Below the pieces are notes generated by a model that saw only the letters and a program-made list of their open reading frames with translations, was not told the DNA's origin and ran no database searches. DNA of 64,000 bases from Phil1 sp963643205 (GTDB lineage: Bacteria; Bacillota; Clostridia; Christensenellales; CAG-138): positions 62,001 through 126,000 of the forward strand of contig CAVIJJ010000001.1 in NCBI GenBank assembly GCA_963643205.1. Reading direction: 5' to 3'. Shown here piece by piece: positions 25,719 to 35,437 of the stretch. The translations under genes were made by a program, and so were the position numbers. Position 1 is the stretch's first letter. Each line of letters opens with the position of its first letter.

Positions 25719-26720
25719 ATGTCAGTATTGGACAGCATCAAAAAGAAGGCTAAAGCGGACGTAAAGCACATCGTGCTTCCCGAAGGCAGTGAAGAACGTA
25801 CCGTTCAGGCTGCAAGGATAATCACCGATGAGAAGCTCGCAAAGGTAACTCTGCTTGGTGACGAGGAAGAAATAAAGAAGGTTGCCGAGAAGTTCAATGT
25901 GTGCCTCTGCGGTATAGAAATAGTCAACCCCCTTACCGATTCTCATTTTGAGACCTATGCGAACAGCTTCTATGAACTGCGCAAGGCTAAGGGTATGACC
26001 CCCGAAAAGGCTCATGAGACCATGAAGGATCCTATGTACTATGGTATCATGATGGTAAAGAACGGCGAGGCTGACGGCCTGGTTTCCGGCGCTATCCATT
26101 CCACCGGCGATATGCTGCGTCCCGCGCTGCAGATCATTAAGTCAAAGCCCGGTATCAAGACTGTATCTTCCTGCTTCCTGATGGAAAGCCCGAATACCCA
26201 GTACGGTGACAACGGCATTATGATTTTTGCTGACTGCGCCGTTAACATCGATCCCGATGCTGACGCTCTTGCGAACATCGCCCTTGGCGCTGCCGAGTCT
26301 GCCCGTTCCTTGGCCGGCATCAAAGAGCCTCGCGTTGCCATGCTGTCCTTCTCCACTAAGGGTTCAGCTAAGCACGATGTGGTTACCAGGGTTCAGGAAG
26401 CTACCCGCATAGCGCACGAAATGGCTCCCGATCTTATGCTCGATGGTGAGCTGCAGCTTGATGCCGCTCTGGTCGAGAAGGTTGGCCAGCTTAAGGCTCC
26501 CGGCAGTGCTGTTGCGGGCCATGCCAACACTCTCGTATTCCCCTCCCTTGAAGCCGGCAACATTGGCTACAAGCTTGTACAGCGCCTTGGCAATGCCGAA
26601 GCTTACGGCCCGATACTGCAGGGTATCGCCAAGCCGTGCAACGATCTGAGCCGCGGCTGCTCTGTGGATGATATCGTAGCTACTGTTTCCATAACTGCCG
26701 TTCAGGCGCAGTCCAACTGA
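25719..26720 (+). CDS. pta: Phosphate acetyltransferase
   Basis: 333 residues, the short catalytic form. It converts acetyl-CoA and phosphate to acetyl phosphate. Landmarks: KHIVLPEGSEERTVQAARII at the start, DGLVSGAIHSTGDMLRPALQIIK, SSCFLMESP, FADCAVN, and LDGELQLDAAL toward the end. ackA follows after 17 bases. Codon use here leans on ATC, GCT, CGT and TCC, unlike the ATA-rich genes around it, which fits very high expression. AAAGGAG precedes the ATG. Confidence 0.97.
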   Translation: MSVLDSIKKKAKADVKHIVLPEGSEERTVQAARIITDEKLAKVTLLGDEEEIKKVAEKFNVCLCGIEIVNPLTDSHFETYANSFYELRKAKGMTPEKAHETMKDPMYYGIMMVKNGEADGLVSGAIHSTGDMLRPALQIIKSKPGIKTVSSCFLMESPNTQYGDNGIMIFADCAVNIDPDADALANIALGAAESARSLAGIKEPRVAMLSFSTKGSAKHDVVTRVQEATRIAHEMAPDLMLDGELQLDAALVEKVGQLKAPGSAVAGHANTLVFPSLEAGNIGYKLVQRLGNAEAYGPILQGIAKPCNDLSRGCSVDDIVATVSITAVQAQSN

Positions 26721-26737
26721 TTTATAGGAGAGAAAAG

Positions 26738-27940
26738 ATGAAGGTTCTTGTTATTAACGCGGGAAGCTCCTCCCTCAAATATCAGCTCATAAATGTTGAA
26801 AACGGCGATGTTATCGCAAAGGGACTTTGTGAGCGCATAGGTATAGAAGGCTCAATGCTTACCTACAAGCCCACCGGCAAGGGTAAGTTTGAATTTAAGA
26901 AAGATATGAAGGATCATCAGGATGCCATCCGTATGGTACTTGATGCTCTGGTAGATCCCGAAATCGGCGTTGTGAAGAGCATGGACGAGATCGACGCGGT
27001 CGGTCATCGTATTGTTCACGGCGGTGAAAAGTTCAATAAGTCCGTACTGATTGACGATGAACTCATAAACGAAGTTGAAAAGCTCACTCCGCTTGCTCCT
27101 CTGCACAATCCCGCTAACCTGATGGGCATTCGTGCTTGCCAGGCCGTTATGCCTAACACTCCGATGGTTGGCGTATTCGATACCGCGTTCCATCAGACCA
27201 TGCCGGCAGAGGCATTTATGTATGGCCTGCCTTACGAGGCGTATAAGGATCACATGGTTCGTCGCTATGGTTTCCACGGCACGTCCCATCTGTACGTGTC
27301 TCAGCGCGCGCTGACCAAACTTGACATGCCCAAGGAAGAGACCCGCATAATAACCTGCCATCTTGGCAACGGTTCCAGCATATCTGCCATAAAGGGCGGC
27401 AAGTGCATAGATACTTCCATGGGCCTTACTCCGCTTGAAGGCGTACCCATGGGCACCCGTTGCGGCGATATGGACCCCGCTATCGTTACTTACCTTATGG
27501 AGAGGCTTAATCTCGACAGGAAGGGCATTGATAACTACCTTAATAAAAAGAGCGGCGTGCTCGGTATTTCCGGCGTATCAAGTGATTTCCGCGATATAGA
27601 AGAAGCGGCCAACAACGGCAACGAGCGCGCGAAGCTTGCTCTTGACACCTTCTGTTATAAGGTAAAGAAGTACATCGGCGCTTACGCGGCTGCTCTTGGC
27701 GGAGTTGATGCCATAGTGTTTACCGCCGGCGTTGGCGAGAATGATCGCGGCGTTCGTGAAAAGGTACTTACCGGTCTTGAGTATCTTGGCGTAGAGCTTG
27801 ATACCGAGGTTAACAATACCTGCCCGCGCGGTGAAGAGGCGGAGATATCCAAGCCCAGCAGCCGCGTAAAGGTTTTCGTCATTCCTACCGACGAAGAGAT
27901 GGTAATAGCCCGCGATACTGCGGCGCTTGCTTCAAAATAA
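26738..27940 (+). CDS. ackA: Acetate kinase
   Basis: 400 residues. It makes acetate and ATP from acetyl phosphate, the energy-yielding end of many clostridial fermentations. ASKHA-fold landmarks: VINAGSSSLKYQL, GHRIVHGGEKF, FDTAFHQTMP, RRYGFHGTSH, CHLGNGSSI, DTSMGLTPLEGVPMGTRCGDMDP and FTAGVGEND. The catalytic Arg and His fall within these motifs. It shares the codon bias of pta. A taggagag ribosome site precedes the ATG. Confidence 0.98.
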   Translation: MKVLVINAGSSSLKYQLINVENGDVIAKGLCERIGIEGSMLTYKPTGKGKFEFKKDMKDHQDAIRMVLDALVDPEIGVVKSMDEIDAVGHRIVHGGEKFNKSVLIDDELINEVEKLTPLAPLHNPANLMGIRACQAVMPNTPMVGVFDTAFHQTMPAEAFMYGLPYEAYKDHMVRRYGFHGTSHLYVSQRALTKLDMPKEETRIITCHLGNGSSISAIKGGKCIDTSMGLTPLEGVPMGTRCGDMDPAIVTYLMERLNLDRKGIDNYLNKKSGVLGISGVSSDFRDIEEAANNGNERAKLALDTFCYKVKKYIGAYAAALGGVDAIVFTAGVGENDRGVREKVLTGLEYLGVELDTEVNNTCPRGEEAEISKPSSRVKVFVIPTDEEMVIARDTAALASK

Positions 27941-27983
27941 GCAAATTATCCGTAAAAACAGGCGCTTTAGATACAATATATTG

Positions 27984-28012
27984 TTGACAAACGATATTGC
28001 AACGGATAAAAT
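27984..28012 (+). promoter_or_regulatory. Consensus promoter of the yceD-rpmF unit
   Basis: A perfect -35 TTGACA (27984-27989), 17-base spacer, and TAAAAT (28007-28012), just ahead of the ATG at 28031. The leader is very short. Confidence 0.8.
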
Positions 28013-28030
28013 AGTTGAGGTTGACTTTTT

Positions 28031-28540
28031 ATGAGGCTGAATGTGGCTACGGAGCTTAAGCTTCCGGGTCGTGAAGGGCATGCTGTCCTTCACGAAAAAA
28101 TTGAAGACATAGAATATCCGGGACGTTGGATCCGTTTTGCGGATGATGTAACGGTTGACATAAACTATGTGTTTGACGGTAGCGGCTTTGAAACCACAGG
28201 CAGTGTCAAAACGGCGCTGAAGGGTGAGTGTGCCCGCTGCACAAAGGAACTTATGGTTCCGTTTGAGCATGAGTTCGAGGAGCGGTTCGAAAAGAACGCG
28301 CCGGAGGATGGCGATGCCTATCCTTTCAGCGGAGAAGAGCTTGACTTAAGCGACCTTGTGCGCGACAATATTTTGCTTAACATGGAAAATTATGTTCTGT
28401 GCAAAGATGATTGCCGCGGACTGTGCCCGGTGTGCGGGTGCGATTTGAATACAGTGCAGTGTTCCTGCGAGCTGGATGCAGAGGATGACAATCCTTTCTC
28501 CAAGCTCAGGACACTGTTTAACGAGGATAAGGAGGTGTGA
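28031..28540 (+). CDS. yceD: YceD/DUF177 family protein
   Basis: 169 residues. The family, linked to 23S rRNA accumulation, is regularly found just upstream of rpmF, as here. The C-terminal half holds the conserved cysteines CARC, CKDDCRGLCPVCGCDLN and CSC, probable metal ligands in the clostridial form. The N-terminal half is a beta-rich domain beginning MRLNVATELKLPGREG. rpmF starts 3 bases after its stop. Confidence 0.88.
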   Translation: MRLNVATELKLPGREGHAVLHEKIEDIEYPGRWIRFADDVTVDINYVFDGSGFETTGSVKTALKGECARCTKELMVPFEHEFEERFEKNAPEDGDAYPFSGEELDLSDLVRDNILLNMENYVLCKDDCRGLCPVCGCDLNTVQCSCELDAEDDNPFSKLRTLFNEDKEV

Positions 28541-28543
28541 CAA

Positions 28544-28732
28544 ATGGCGGTCCCCAAGAGAAAAACATCCAAGGCAAGGCGTGACTCACGCAGGAGCAGC
28601 AACTGGAAGCTTTCAATCCCCGGCATCGTGGCTTGCCCGCAGTGCCATGAGCCCAAGCTGGCCCACAGGGTTTGCAAGAATTGCGGCTATTACGACGGCA
28701 AGCAAGTCGTCAAGGTTGAAGAAGCCAAATAA
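28544..28732 (+). CDS. rpmF: 50S ribosomal protein L32
   Basis: 62 residues, starting AVPKRKTSKARRDSRRS, the universal L32 opening. It keeps both cysteine pairs (CPQCH and CKNCG), so it is the zinc-binding C+ form. AAGGAGGTG lies just before the ATG. The terminator after it ends the yceD-rpmF unit. Confidence 0.97.
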   Translation: MAVPKRKTSKARRDSRRSSNWKLSIPGIVACPQCHEPKLAHRVCKNCGYYDGKQVVKVEEAK

Positions 28733-28754
28733 TTTGTTTGACATTCAAGTAAAT

Positions 28755-28786
28755 AGAGGATGCGTTTGACGTATCCTCTTTTTGCG
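28755..28786 (+). terminator. Terminator of rpmF
   Basis: agaggat (28755-28761) pairs with atcctct (28773-28779), followed by five T. The T-rich end overlaps the -35 of the next promoter. Confidence 0.8.
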
Positions 28787-28810
28787 TTATTCTGAATTAT
28801 ATGATATAAT
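28782..28810 (+). promoter_or_regulatory. Promoter of plsX
   Basis: TTGCGT (28782-28787), 17-base spacer, TATAAT (28805-28810). Confidence 0.65.
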
Positions 28811-28845
28811 GAGCCATATTATATTTGGAAGGTGTTTGCACTTAT

Positions 28846-29853
28846 ATGATACGTATAGCGTTGGATGTTATGGGCGGCGATAATTGCCCGCAAGCGGCGG
28901 TTGAAGGTGCGGTAATGGCCGTAAATTCAAATAAGGATATTTCGATAACGCTTGTAGGCCGCGAGCAGGCAATAAAGGATGAATTGAATAAACTTAATGT
29001 AAGCAGCGAAAGGCTGACTGTACTTAATGCCGATGAAGAGATAGATTGCCATGAACAGCCTACCGCCGCAATAAGAAAAAAAGAAGCTTCAATGGTAAAA
29101 GCCTTGAATTTGGTCGCGAACGGTGATGCGGACGCGGTTGTATCCTCCGGCAGCACGGGCGCACTTCTTGCGGGAGCCACGCTTATAGTAAAGCGCATAA
29201 AAGGCGTTAAAAGGCCCGCGCTTTCTCCCTTACTGCCTACCGTAAACGGTAAATGGATAATGCTTATTGATTGCGGAGCCAATACAGATTGCAAACCGCA
29301 GTATTTGCAGCAGTTTGGCGTAATGGCAAGCGCGTATATGCAGAGCGTTATGGGCGTTGAATCGCCGCGCATATCGTTGTTGAATAATGGCGAGGAAGCG
29401 GAAAAGGGCTGCGAACTCACGAAAGCGGCATACAAACTTCTTTCAAGCGCGCCTATCAATTTTGCGGGGAATTGCGAAGCAAGGGAAGTGCTTTCCGGCA
29501 ACTTTGACGCGTTGGTATGCGATGGCTTTGTGGGCAACGTGGTATTAAAGTATACCGAGGGCCTTGCAAGTTCGCTTATGTCCATGCTCAAAACCGAACT
29601 TACGGCCGATTTTAAGTCGAAAATCGGCGCCGCGCTTTCAATGAACGCGTTCCGCAGATTCAAAAAGAAGATGGACTATAAAGAGGTTGGAGGAGCACCG
29701 CTGCTTGGAATTAACGGCTGCGTAATAAAGGCGCACGGTAGCTCCGATGCTAAAGCGTTCTCTTCTGCGATAAGGCAGGCCGTATCATTCGTAAACGGTA
29801 ATGTTAATCCGAAGATCGCGGAGGCAATCGCATCACTTCCGGAAGAGGAATAG
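28846..29853 (+). CDS. plsX: Phosphate acyltransferase PlsX
   Basis: 335 residues from the ATG at 28846; the upstream TTG at 28825 would add seven non-conserved residues. PlsX turns acyl-ACP into acyl phosphate, the first step of phospholipid synthesis in Gram-positives. Landmarks: IRIALDVMGGDNCPQAAVEGA, SSGSTGALLAGA, CGANTDCKPQYL, LLNNGEEAEKG, FDALVCDGFVGNVVLK and GAPLLGINGCVIKAHGSS. acpP is next, supplying its substrate carrier; fapR, fabD and fabG, common neighbours, are absent. Confidence 0.96.
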   Translation: MIRIALDVMGGDNCPQAAVEGAVMAVNSNKDISITLVGREQAIKDELNKLNVSSERLTVLNADEEIDCHEQPTAAIRKKEASMVKALNLVANGDADAVVSSGSTGALLAGATLIVKRIKGVKRPALSPLLPTVNGKWIMLIDCGANTDCKPQYLQQFGVMASAYMQSVMGVESPRISLLNNGEEAEKGCELTKAAYKLLSSAPINFAGNCEAREVLSGNFDALVCDGFVGNVVLKYTEGLASSLMSMLKTELTADFKSKIGAALSMNAFRRFKKKMDYKEVGGAPLLGINGCVIKAHGSSDAKAFSSAIRQAVSFVNGNVNPKIAEAIASLPEEE

Positions 29854-29886
29854 TTGTTTAACACCGCGGCATATTATTTTGAAGGA

Positions 29887-29915
29887 TTGACATATTATGC
29901 TGTCGGGTCTAAACT
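29887..29915 (+). promoter_or_regulatory. Promoter of acpP
   Basis: A perfect TTGACA (29887-29892), 17-base spacer, and TAAACT (29910-29915). No clear FapR-type palindrome is seen around it. Confidence 0.6.
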
Positions 29916-29950
29916 AAATTAACACAGCTGAACACGAAAGGGGCACTAAA

Positions 29951-30172
29951 ATGGAATTTGAAAACGTACGTAAGAATATAGCAAGGCAGCTCGATATACC
30001 TGAGGAATCCATAACCATGGAATCAAGGCTTATAGAAGACCTTAAGGCTGATTCACTTGATGTTGTTGAACTGATTATGGATCTGGAGCAGCAGTATGGC
30101 ATAGAGATTCCCGATGATGATCTGCCGAATATTCATACCGTTGGCGATATAGTGAACTATATAAATAAATAA
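29951..30172 (+). CDS. acpP: Acyl carrier protein
   Basis: 73 residues, acidic, four-helix ACP. The phosphopantetheine serine is Ser35 in ADSLDVVELIM. It carries growing fatty acids and donates them to PlsX. GAAAGGGGC lies before the ATG. A terminator follows before rnc, so rnc depends on read-through or another start. Confidence 0.96.
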   Translation: MEFENVRKNIARQLDIPEESITMESRLIEDLKADSLDVVELIMDLEQQYGIEIPDDDLPNIHTVGDIVNYINK

Positions 30173-30190
30173 GCTTTATATTTAATTGCA

Positions 30191-30222
30191 GGGGCCGCCG
30201 GGCAATAATGGCAGCCCCTTTT
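30191..30222 (+). terminator. Terminator between acpP and rnc
   Basis: Outer stem ggggc/gcccc (30191-30195, 30214-30218) with inner gcc/ggc, followed by TTTT. It may act as a partial terminator inside the cluster, because rnc starts only 17 bases later. Confidence 0.75.
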
Positions 30223-30238
30223 CTGCTTAGGAGGAAAA

Positions 30239-30967
30239 ATGGACGCAGATAGGCGAAAAAAGCTTGAATCGCTGGAAAAACGCGTGGGATACAGCTTCCG
30301 TGACAAAGCTCTGCTGGACATGGCGCTTACACATACATCTTATGTTAAGGGAGACGGCAGAGCCAGCGAGCATAACGAAAGGCTTGAGTTCCTGGGTGAT
30401 GCGGTGCTCGAATTATGCGTAAGCGAATATCTTTATAACCGCTTCAGCGAATACAATGAGGGTGATATGACAAGGCTTAGGGCACAAACCGTGTGCGAGG
30501 GAGCTTTGTTTGAAGTTGCGAAAAAACTGGAGCTTGGCAAAACACTTCTTTTGGGGCGCGGAGAAGATCATTCCGGAGGAAGAGAAAAACCCAGCATTTT
30601 GAGCGACGCTGTTGAGGCGGTGATTGGCGCTTTGTACATTGACGGCGGCATGGATACGGCAAGAAGCTTTATAATGAGTTTTATAGGCGCTTCGGTTCAG
30701 AGCGCCGTAAGTGACGGTCCGCATAAGGATTATAAAACCATGCTTCAGGAATATGTACAAAAGCATCATATGGGGCAGATAACCTACGTGCTTACCGGAA
30801 GTTCCGGCCCGGACCACAACAAGGTTTTTGAGATGGACGTTATGGTTGCCGGCGCGGTTGCTGGCAGCGGCGAGGGAAAAACCAAGCAGGAAGCCGGCCA
30901 GCAGGCGGCTAAAGCTGCACTTACGGACATGGGCATAATTCCCCGGCCCGAAAGGAATGAAGATTGA
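30239..30967 (+). CDS. rnc: Ribonuclease III
   Basis: 242 residues. It cuts double-stranded RNA, including rRNA precursors. The RNase III signature NERLEFLGDAVLEL (near residue 41) holds the metal-binding Glu and Asp, and the second acidic cluster is in SDAVEAVIGALYIDGG. A C-terminal dsRNA-binding domain (~165-235) ends with GEGKTKQEAGQQAAKAAL. taggaggaaaa precedes the ATG. Its TGA overlaps the smc TTG, a conserved rnc-smc-ftsY order. Confidence 0.97.
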   Translation: MDADRRKKLESLEKRVGYSFRDKALLDMALTHTSYVKGDGRASEHNERLEFLGDAVLELCVSEYLYNRFSEYNEGDMTRLRAQTVCEGALFEVAKKLELGKTLLLGRGEDHSGGREKPSILSDAVEAVIGALYIDGGMDTARSFIMSFIGASVQSAVSDGPHKDYKTMLQEYVQKHHMGQITYVLTGSSGPDHNKVFEMDVMVAGAVAGSGEGKTKQEAGQQAAKAALTDMGIIPRPERNED

Positions 30968-33900
30968 GGCTTACCAAACTGGAAATGTACGGGTTTAAAT
31001 CCTTTGCCCGTAAAACAGAAATTGTATTTGACGATGGAATTACGGCCATTATAGGTCCTAACGGAAGCGGCAAAAGCAATATTGCTGATGCCGTGCGTTG
31101 GGTTTTGGGCGAACAAAGCGCCAAGGCCCTGCGCGGCGAAAAGATGGAGGACGTTATATTTAACGGTACCGAAGCGAAGAAACCTCTTTCATACGGAGAA
31201 GTGTCGCTAACGTTTGATAATTCCGATCATGAACTGGCCACGGATTTTAATGAGGTATGCGTTACCCGCAGAATATACAGAAGCGGTGAAAGCGAATACT
31301 TTATTAATCGTTCTTCATGCAGAAGAAAAGACATTGCCGAACTTTTCCGAGATACAGGCGTTGGCCGGGAAGGATATTCCATAATCGGACAGGGCAGGGT
31401 TGAACAAATCCTTTCTGCTAAGTCGGCCGACAGGCGCAGCGCGTTTGAGGAAGCTGCGGGCGTGATGAAATTCCGCGTAAGAAAAGAAGAGGCCGTACGC
31501 AAACTGGATAATACAAAGGTTAATATGGATAGGCTCAATGATATAATCAATGAGCTTGAGGAGCGTATCGGACCGCTTGAGGAACAGAGCGCGGCGGCGA
31601 GAGAATATCTGAAACTGAGGGATGAACTTAAGGAAATTGAGATAAACGTTTTTCTGTACCAGTATGACAAGCTTAATGAACGCATAACCGCGCTGCAGGA
31701 TGCTATCGATGCCGCAAAAATTGAAATAGAGCAGAAAAACGAACTGGAAGCGGCGGTTTCAACAAACTGTGCGGAGGAAGAAGAACGTGAGCGTGCGCTG
31801 AACATATCGATAAGCCAAATTCAATCCGAGTTGCTTAAGATGACAACCGGTGTGGAAGGCCATGCCGGTGAATCAAAGGTTCTAAGCGAGAGAATGGAAT
31901 CGTTTATGCGGGAAAAGGAGCAGCGGCAGGGTCAGCTCAGCATAAACGAGGAAAAGCTTGAAGAAATTACCAAGCAGATAAAAAGCGCATCAGACAAGGT
32001 AAAAGAGGGCGAGGAAGAATTAAAGGCCAAGCGCGAGGCGGCGGCGCAGGCAGCAGAGGAACTAAATCGGCTGAACATAAATGTAGAGCAGAAAGAAGCT
32101 GGCTTAGAAGAACAAAAGAACGCGCTGATAGATGCAATGAACCGCATAGCGGACGCGAGAATACTTATATCGCGCTTTGAAACCATGCGCCAAAACCTGG
32201 TTGCGCAGGCAGAAAACATGACGCGCGGCAAAGAAAAGGCGGAAGAAAAGCAAAGAGAATTAGAAAATGAGTATACGGAAGCGGAAGCCGAGCATAATAA
32301 ACTTTTAGCCGAAAAGGAAGAATGCAAGAAAAAACGCGAATTCGCTATCCAAAACCTGAATAATATAAATCAAAACCTCAAATTGTCCCAAGAAGCCGCG
32401 CGTAAGGCGGAGCAGCAGAGCGAAGCGGGAAAATCTCGCCTTCGCGTACTTGAGGAAATGAAGCGCGCGCATGAGGGATATTATGCGAGCGTTAAGAATT
32501 TGCTTAGGGATTGCGAAAGAGATACGTCACTCGGCAGAAGAATAGAGGGCGTTGTAGCTGAATTGATAAGCGTTCCGAGTGAATACGAAACGGCTATAGA
32601 AATGAGCCTTGGACCGGCTCTGCAAAATATTGTTACTCCGGATGAAAACGACGCAAAGGTTGTTATAGAGCATCTCAGACGAAAGGGATACGGAAGAGCA
32701 ACCTTTTTGCCCGTATCAGCCATGCGCCCAAGGATTCTGGACAAGCGCGAACTGAACTGCTGTAATGTAAAGGGATTTATAGGTGTCGCAAGTGAGCTTA
32801 TAAGCTTTGATGAGCGGTATAGTGGCATAATAGAAAACCTTCTTGGTCGAACCGTTATAGTAAACGATCTTGATGCGGCTATAGCTATAAACCGCCAGGC
32901 GCATGCTTCCTTCAGAATAGCTACCCTTAGCGGAGATATAGTCAATCAGGGCGGATCTATGACCGGCGGCAGCGTACAAAAGCGCGAGTTCAGCATAATA
33001 GGCCGGGAACGTGAAATAGAGGAACTTACGAAGCGCACGGCGCAGCTGGATAAAGAAAAAGTATTGAAGGACGAGGAATGCGCCCAACTGGCAGCTTCTC
33101 TTGAAGCCGCGCAGAGCGCGCTGGAAGAGACCGGCGACGCGCTGCACGAAAAAGAGCTTGAAATTGCCAGCCATGCCGAAAAACTGGATATTATAGAAAA
33201 ATACCTTTCCGAAGCCAGAGAAGCTTTCCAAGCTGCCGAAGAGGGTGAAAATCAGATAAACGAAGATATTGCTGATATAGACTCTCGCTTTAAGGCGGCA
33301 ACGGAGGATAGGTCTACTTTGGAGCAGAGCAATATCACAACGCAGGCCGATATACGTGCCGCGCAGCAGGAACTTGCCCTGCTGAAAAAAGAACTCAGCC
33401 AAAAAACGGAGCAGGATGCCGAATGCCGTATTGCATTGGCAAAAAGCGAAAAGGAAATCACGGCACTGAATAATGAACTAAGCAGGCTTTCTTCCGAAGA
33501 AAAGAACATTGAAAAAACCGTAGAGGAAGACAAGCGGATAATTTCCGGCTTTGCGGATAGATTTGCCGAGCTTAGCGAAAAACTTAAAGCGGTAGAAGGC
33601 AGTATAAGCGAAGAACGCCGGGAGGTTGACAAGCTTACTGACAGGCTGCACGAAATGGAGGAGGAGCGTGCAGGCCGCCTTAACGCAATTGATGAAATGC
33701 GCTCAAGACGCGAGGGTATAGCCGAGGAAAGTAAAGAATTAAGCGACAGACTGCATAAAAGCGAACTTAATCTGAACAGGGCTGAAATGGAATTAAAATC
33801 CTCACAAGATAAAATGTGGGAGGATTATGAGCTTACCTACGAGAATGCCTTGCCTTACAGGCGTCAGATAGCCGTAACCGCATCGCATATACGGATTGAT

Positions 33901-34521
33901 GAGCTGAAAAAAGGAATTCGCGCGCTTGGCGATGTGAACATAGCGGCTATAGAAGACTATAAAACGGTTAAAGATCGCTACGACGAAATGAGCAAGCAGT
34001 ATGCCGACCTTACCGCGGCTAAGGCGGATCTTACTCAGCTTATAGACGATCTGACCAAAACTATGGAAAATGAGTTCAGAAAGCAGTTTGAAAAGATACA
34101 GCAGAATTTTTCATCCACGTTTGCTGAGCTTTTCGGCGGAGGCAAGGCAGAACTTGTACTCAGCGATAAAAACGATATACTCAACTGCAATATTGATATT
34201 ATCGCTCAGCCACCGGGAAAGAAGCTGCAGCTTTTAAGTTTGCTTTCCGGCGGAGAAAGGGCGCTTACCGCGATAGCGCTGCTGTTTGCTATACTTAAAC
34301 TTAAACCTACCGCGTTTTGCATATTGGATGAAATAGAGTCGGCACTGGACGAAGTAAATGTGAGCACGGTTGCGCAGTATGTACAGCGGTATTCAAAGGA
34401 TACGCAGTTTATTATGATAACCCACCGAAAGGGCAGCATGGAGGTTTGCAATGCTCTGTACGGCGTTGCTATGGAAGAGCGCGGCATATCCAAGGTTGTT
34501 TCCGCAAGATTTAACGCATAA
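30964..34521 (+). CDS. smc: Chromosome segregation protein SMC
   Basis: 1185 residues. The condensin-like ATPase that compacts and resolves sister chromosomes with ScpA/ScpB. Walker A GPNGSGKS at residues 31-38; a long coiled coil; a hinge domain around 500-680 (ending GDIVNQGGSMTGGS); a second coiled coil; then the ABC signature LSGGERA near 1094 and Walker B FCILDEIESALD near 1118. The start is TTG at 30964, overlapping the rnc stop (TTGA), and gives the conserved opening MRLTKLEMYGFKSF. Confidence 0.97.
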   Translation: MRLTKLEMYGFKSFARKTEIVFDDGITAIIGPNGSGKSNIADAVRWVLGEQSAKALRGEKMEDVIFNGTEAKKPLSYGEVSLTFDNSDHELATDFNEVCVTRRIYRSGESEYFINRSSCRRKDIAELFRDTGVGREGYSIIGQGRVEQILSAKSADRRSAFEEAAGVMKFRVRKEEAVRKLDNTKVNMDRLNDIINELEERIGPLEEQSAAAREYLKLRDELKEIEINVFLYQYDKLNERITALQDAIDAAKIEIEQKNELEAAVSTNCAEEEERERALNISISQIQSELLKMTTGVEGHAGESKVLSERMESFMREKEQRQGQLSINEEKLEEITKQIKSASDKVKEGEEELKAKREAAAQAAEELNRLNINVEQKEAGLEEQKNALIDAMNRIADARILISRFETMRQNLVAQAENMTRGKEKAEEKQRELENEYTEAEAEHNKLLAEKEECKKKREFAIQNLNNINQNLKLSQEAARKAEQQSEAGKSRLRVLEEMKRAHEGYYASVKNLLRDCERDTSLGRRIEGVVAELISVPSEYETAIEMSLGPALQNIVTPDENDAKVVIEHLRRKGYGRATFLPVSAMRPRILDKRELNCCNVKGFIGVASELISFDERYSGIIENLLGRTVIVNDLDAAIAINRQAHASFRIATLSGDIVNQGGSMTGGSVQKREFSIIGREREIEELTKRTAQLDKEKVLKDEECAQLAASLEAAQSALEETGDALHEKELEIASHAEKLDIIEKYLSEAREAFQAAEEGENQINEDIADIDSRFKAATEDRSTLEQSNITTQADIRAAQQELALLKKELSQKTEQDAECRIALAKSEKEITALNNELSRLSSEEKNIEKTVEEDKRIISGFADRFAELSEKLKAVEGSISEERREVDKLTDRLHEMEEERAGRLNAIDEMRSRREGIAEESKELSDRLHKSELNLNRAEMELKSSQDKMWEDYELTYENALPYRRQIAVTASHIRIDELKKGIRALGDVNIAAIEDYKTVKDRYDEMSKQYADLTAAKADLTQLIDDLTKTMENEFRKQFEKIQQNFSSTFAELFGGGKAELVLSDKNDILNCNIDIIAQPPGKKLQLLSLLSGGERALTAIALLFAILKLKPTAFCILDEIESALDEVNVSTVAQYVQRYSKDTQFIMITHRKGSMEVCNALYGVAMEERGISKVVSARFNA

Positions 34522-34530
34522 GGAGATTGT

Positions 34531-35436
34531 ATGGAAAAGAAAATGGGATTTTTTGAAAAGCTGAAGAAAAGCCTGAGCAAAGCCGGAAACGGTATGCTCA
34601 GCGCTATATTTTCAGGTGGAGATCGGGTAAATAATGAATTCTATGAGGAACTTGAGGAGGCCATGATTGTTGCCGACATGGGCATGGATACTGCCGAGAG
34701 GCTTATAGAATCATTAAGAGAAAGCCTGGACGAAAAGGGAATAAAGAATCGCGAGGAAGCAAGGCAGGAACTTAGGCGCATAGTTGCGGACGAAATGCGG
34801 GCAGACAGCGCATTCGCGGCGGATAAAGGACCGGCGGTACTGCTGATAGTAGGAGTTAACGGAGTTGGCAAAACAACCTCAATAGGCAAGCTTGCGGCAT
34901 ATTATGTTTCAAAGGGCAGGCAGCCGATGATGGCGGCGGCGGACACGTTTCGCGCGGCTGCTGCCGAACAGCTTACCGTTTGGGCAGAACGCAGCGGTGT
35001 TCAGATAGTTAAGCATGGCGAGGGTGCCGATCCGGCGGCGGTTGTATTCGATGCTGCAGCAAGTTTTAAGGCACGCAAGCGAGATATATTGCTTTGCGAT
35101 ACGGCGGGCAGGCTCCACAATAAGAAAAACCTTATGAATGAGCTTGAAAAGATACGCCGGGTATTGGACCGAGAACTTCCCGGAGTACCGGTTGAGGCAC
35201 TGCTTGTATTGGATGCCACAACCGGGCAGAATGCTATAATACAGGCAAGAGCCTTCGGTGAGAGCACAGGCTTGACAGGCGTAATTATTACCAAGCTTGA
35301 CGGCACTGCCAAGGGCGGTATGGCCGTTGCGATAAAGAATGAGCTTGGCTTGCCGGTGCGTTTCATTGGGGTGGGCGAGGGCATAGACGATTTGAGGCCT
35401 TTTGATGCGGATGCGTTTGCGGAGGCTTTGATATAG
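34531..35436 (+). CDS. ftsY: Signal recognition particle receptor FtsY
   Basis: 301 residues. A short N-terminal basic/amphipathic region, then the NG domain: an N-domain helical bundle (FYEELEEAMIVADMG), P-loop GVNGVGKTTSIGKL near 108, DTFRAAAAEQL, DTAGRLHNKKNLM, and TKLDGTAKGG. It partners Ffh, encoded 0.9 kb downstream, to dock ribosomes at the membrane. The long acidic A domain of enterobacterial FtsY is missing, as usual for Gram-positives. Confidence 0.97.
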   Translation: MEKKMGFFEKLKKSLSKAGNGMLSAIFSGGDRVNNEFYEELEEAMIVADMGMDTAERLIESLRESLDEKGIKNREEARQELRRIVADEMRADSAFAADKGPAVLLIVGVNGVGKTTSIGKLAAYYVSKGRQPMMAAADTFRAAAAEQLTVWAERSGVQIVKHGEGADPAAVVFDAAASFKARKRDILLCDTAGRLHNKKNLMNELEKIRRVLDRELPGVPVEALLVLDATTGQNAIIQARAFGESTGLTGVIITKLDGTAKGGMAVAIKNELGLPVRFIGVGEGIDDLRPFDADAFAEALI

Positions 35437-35437
35437 T

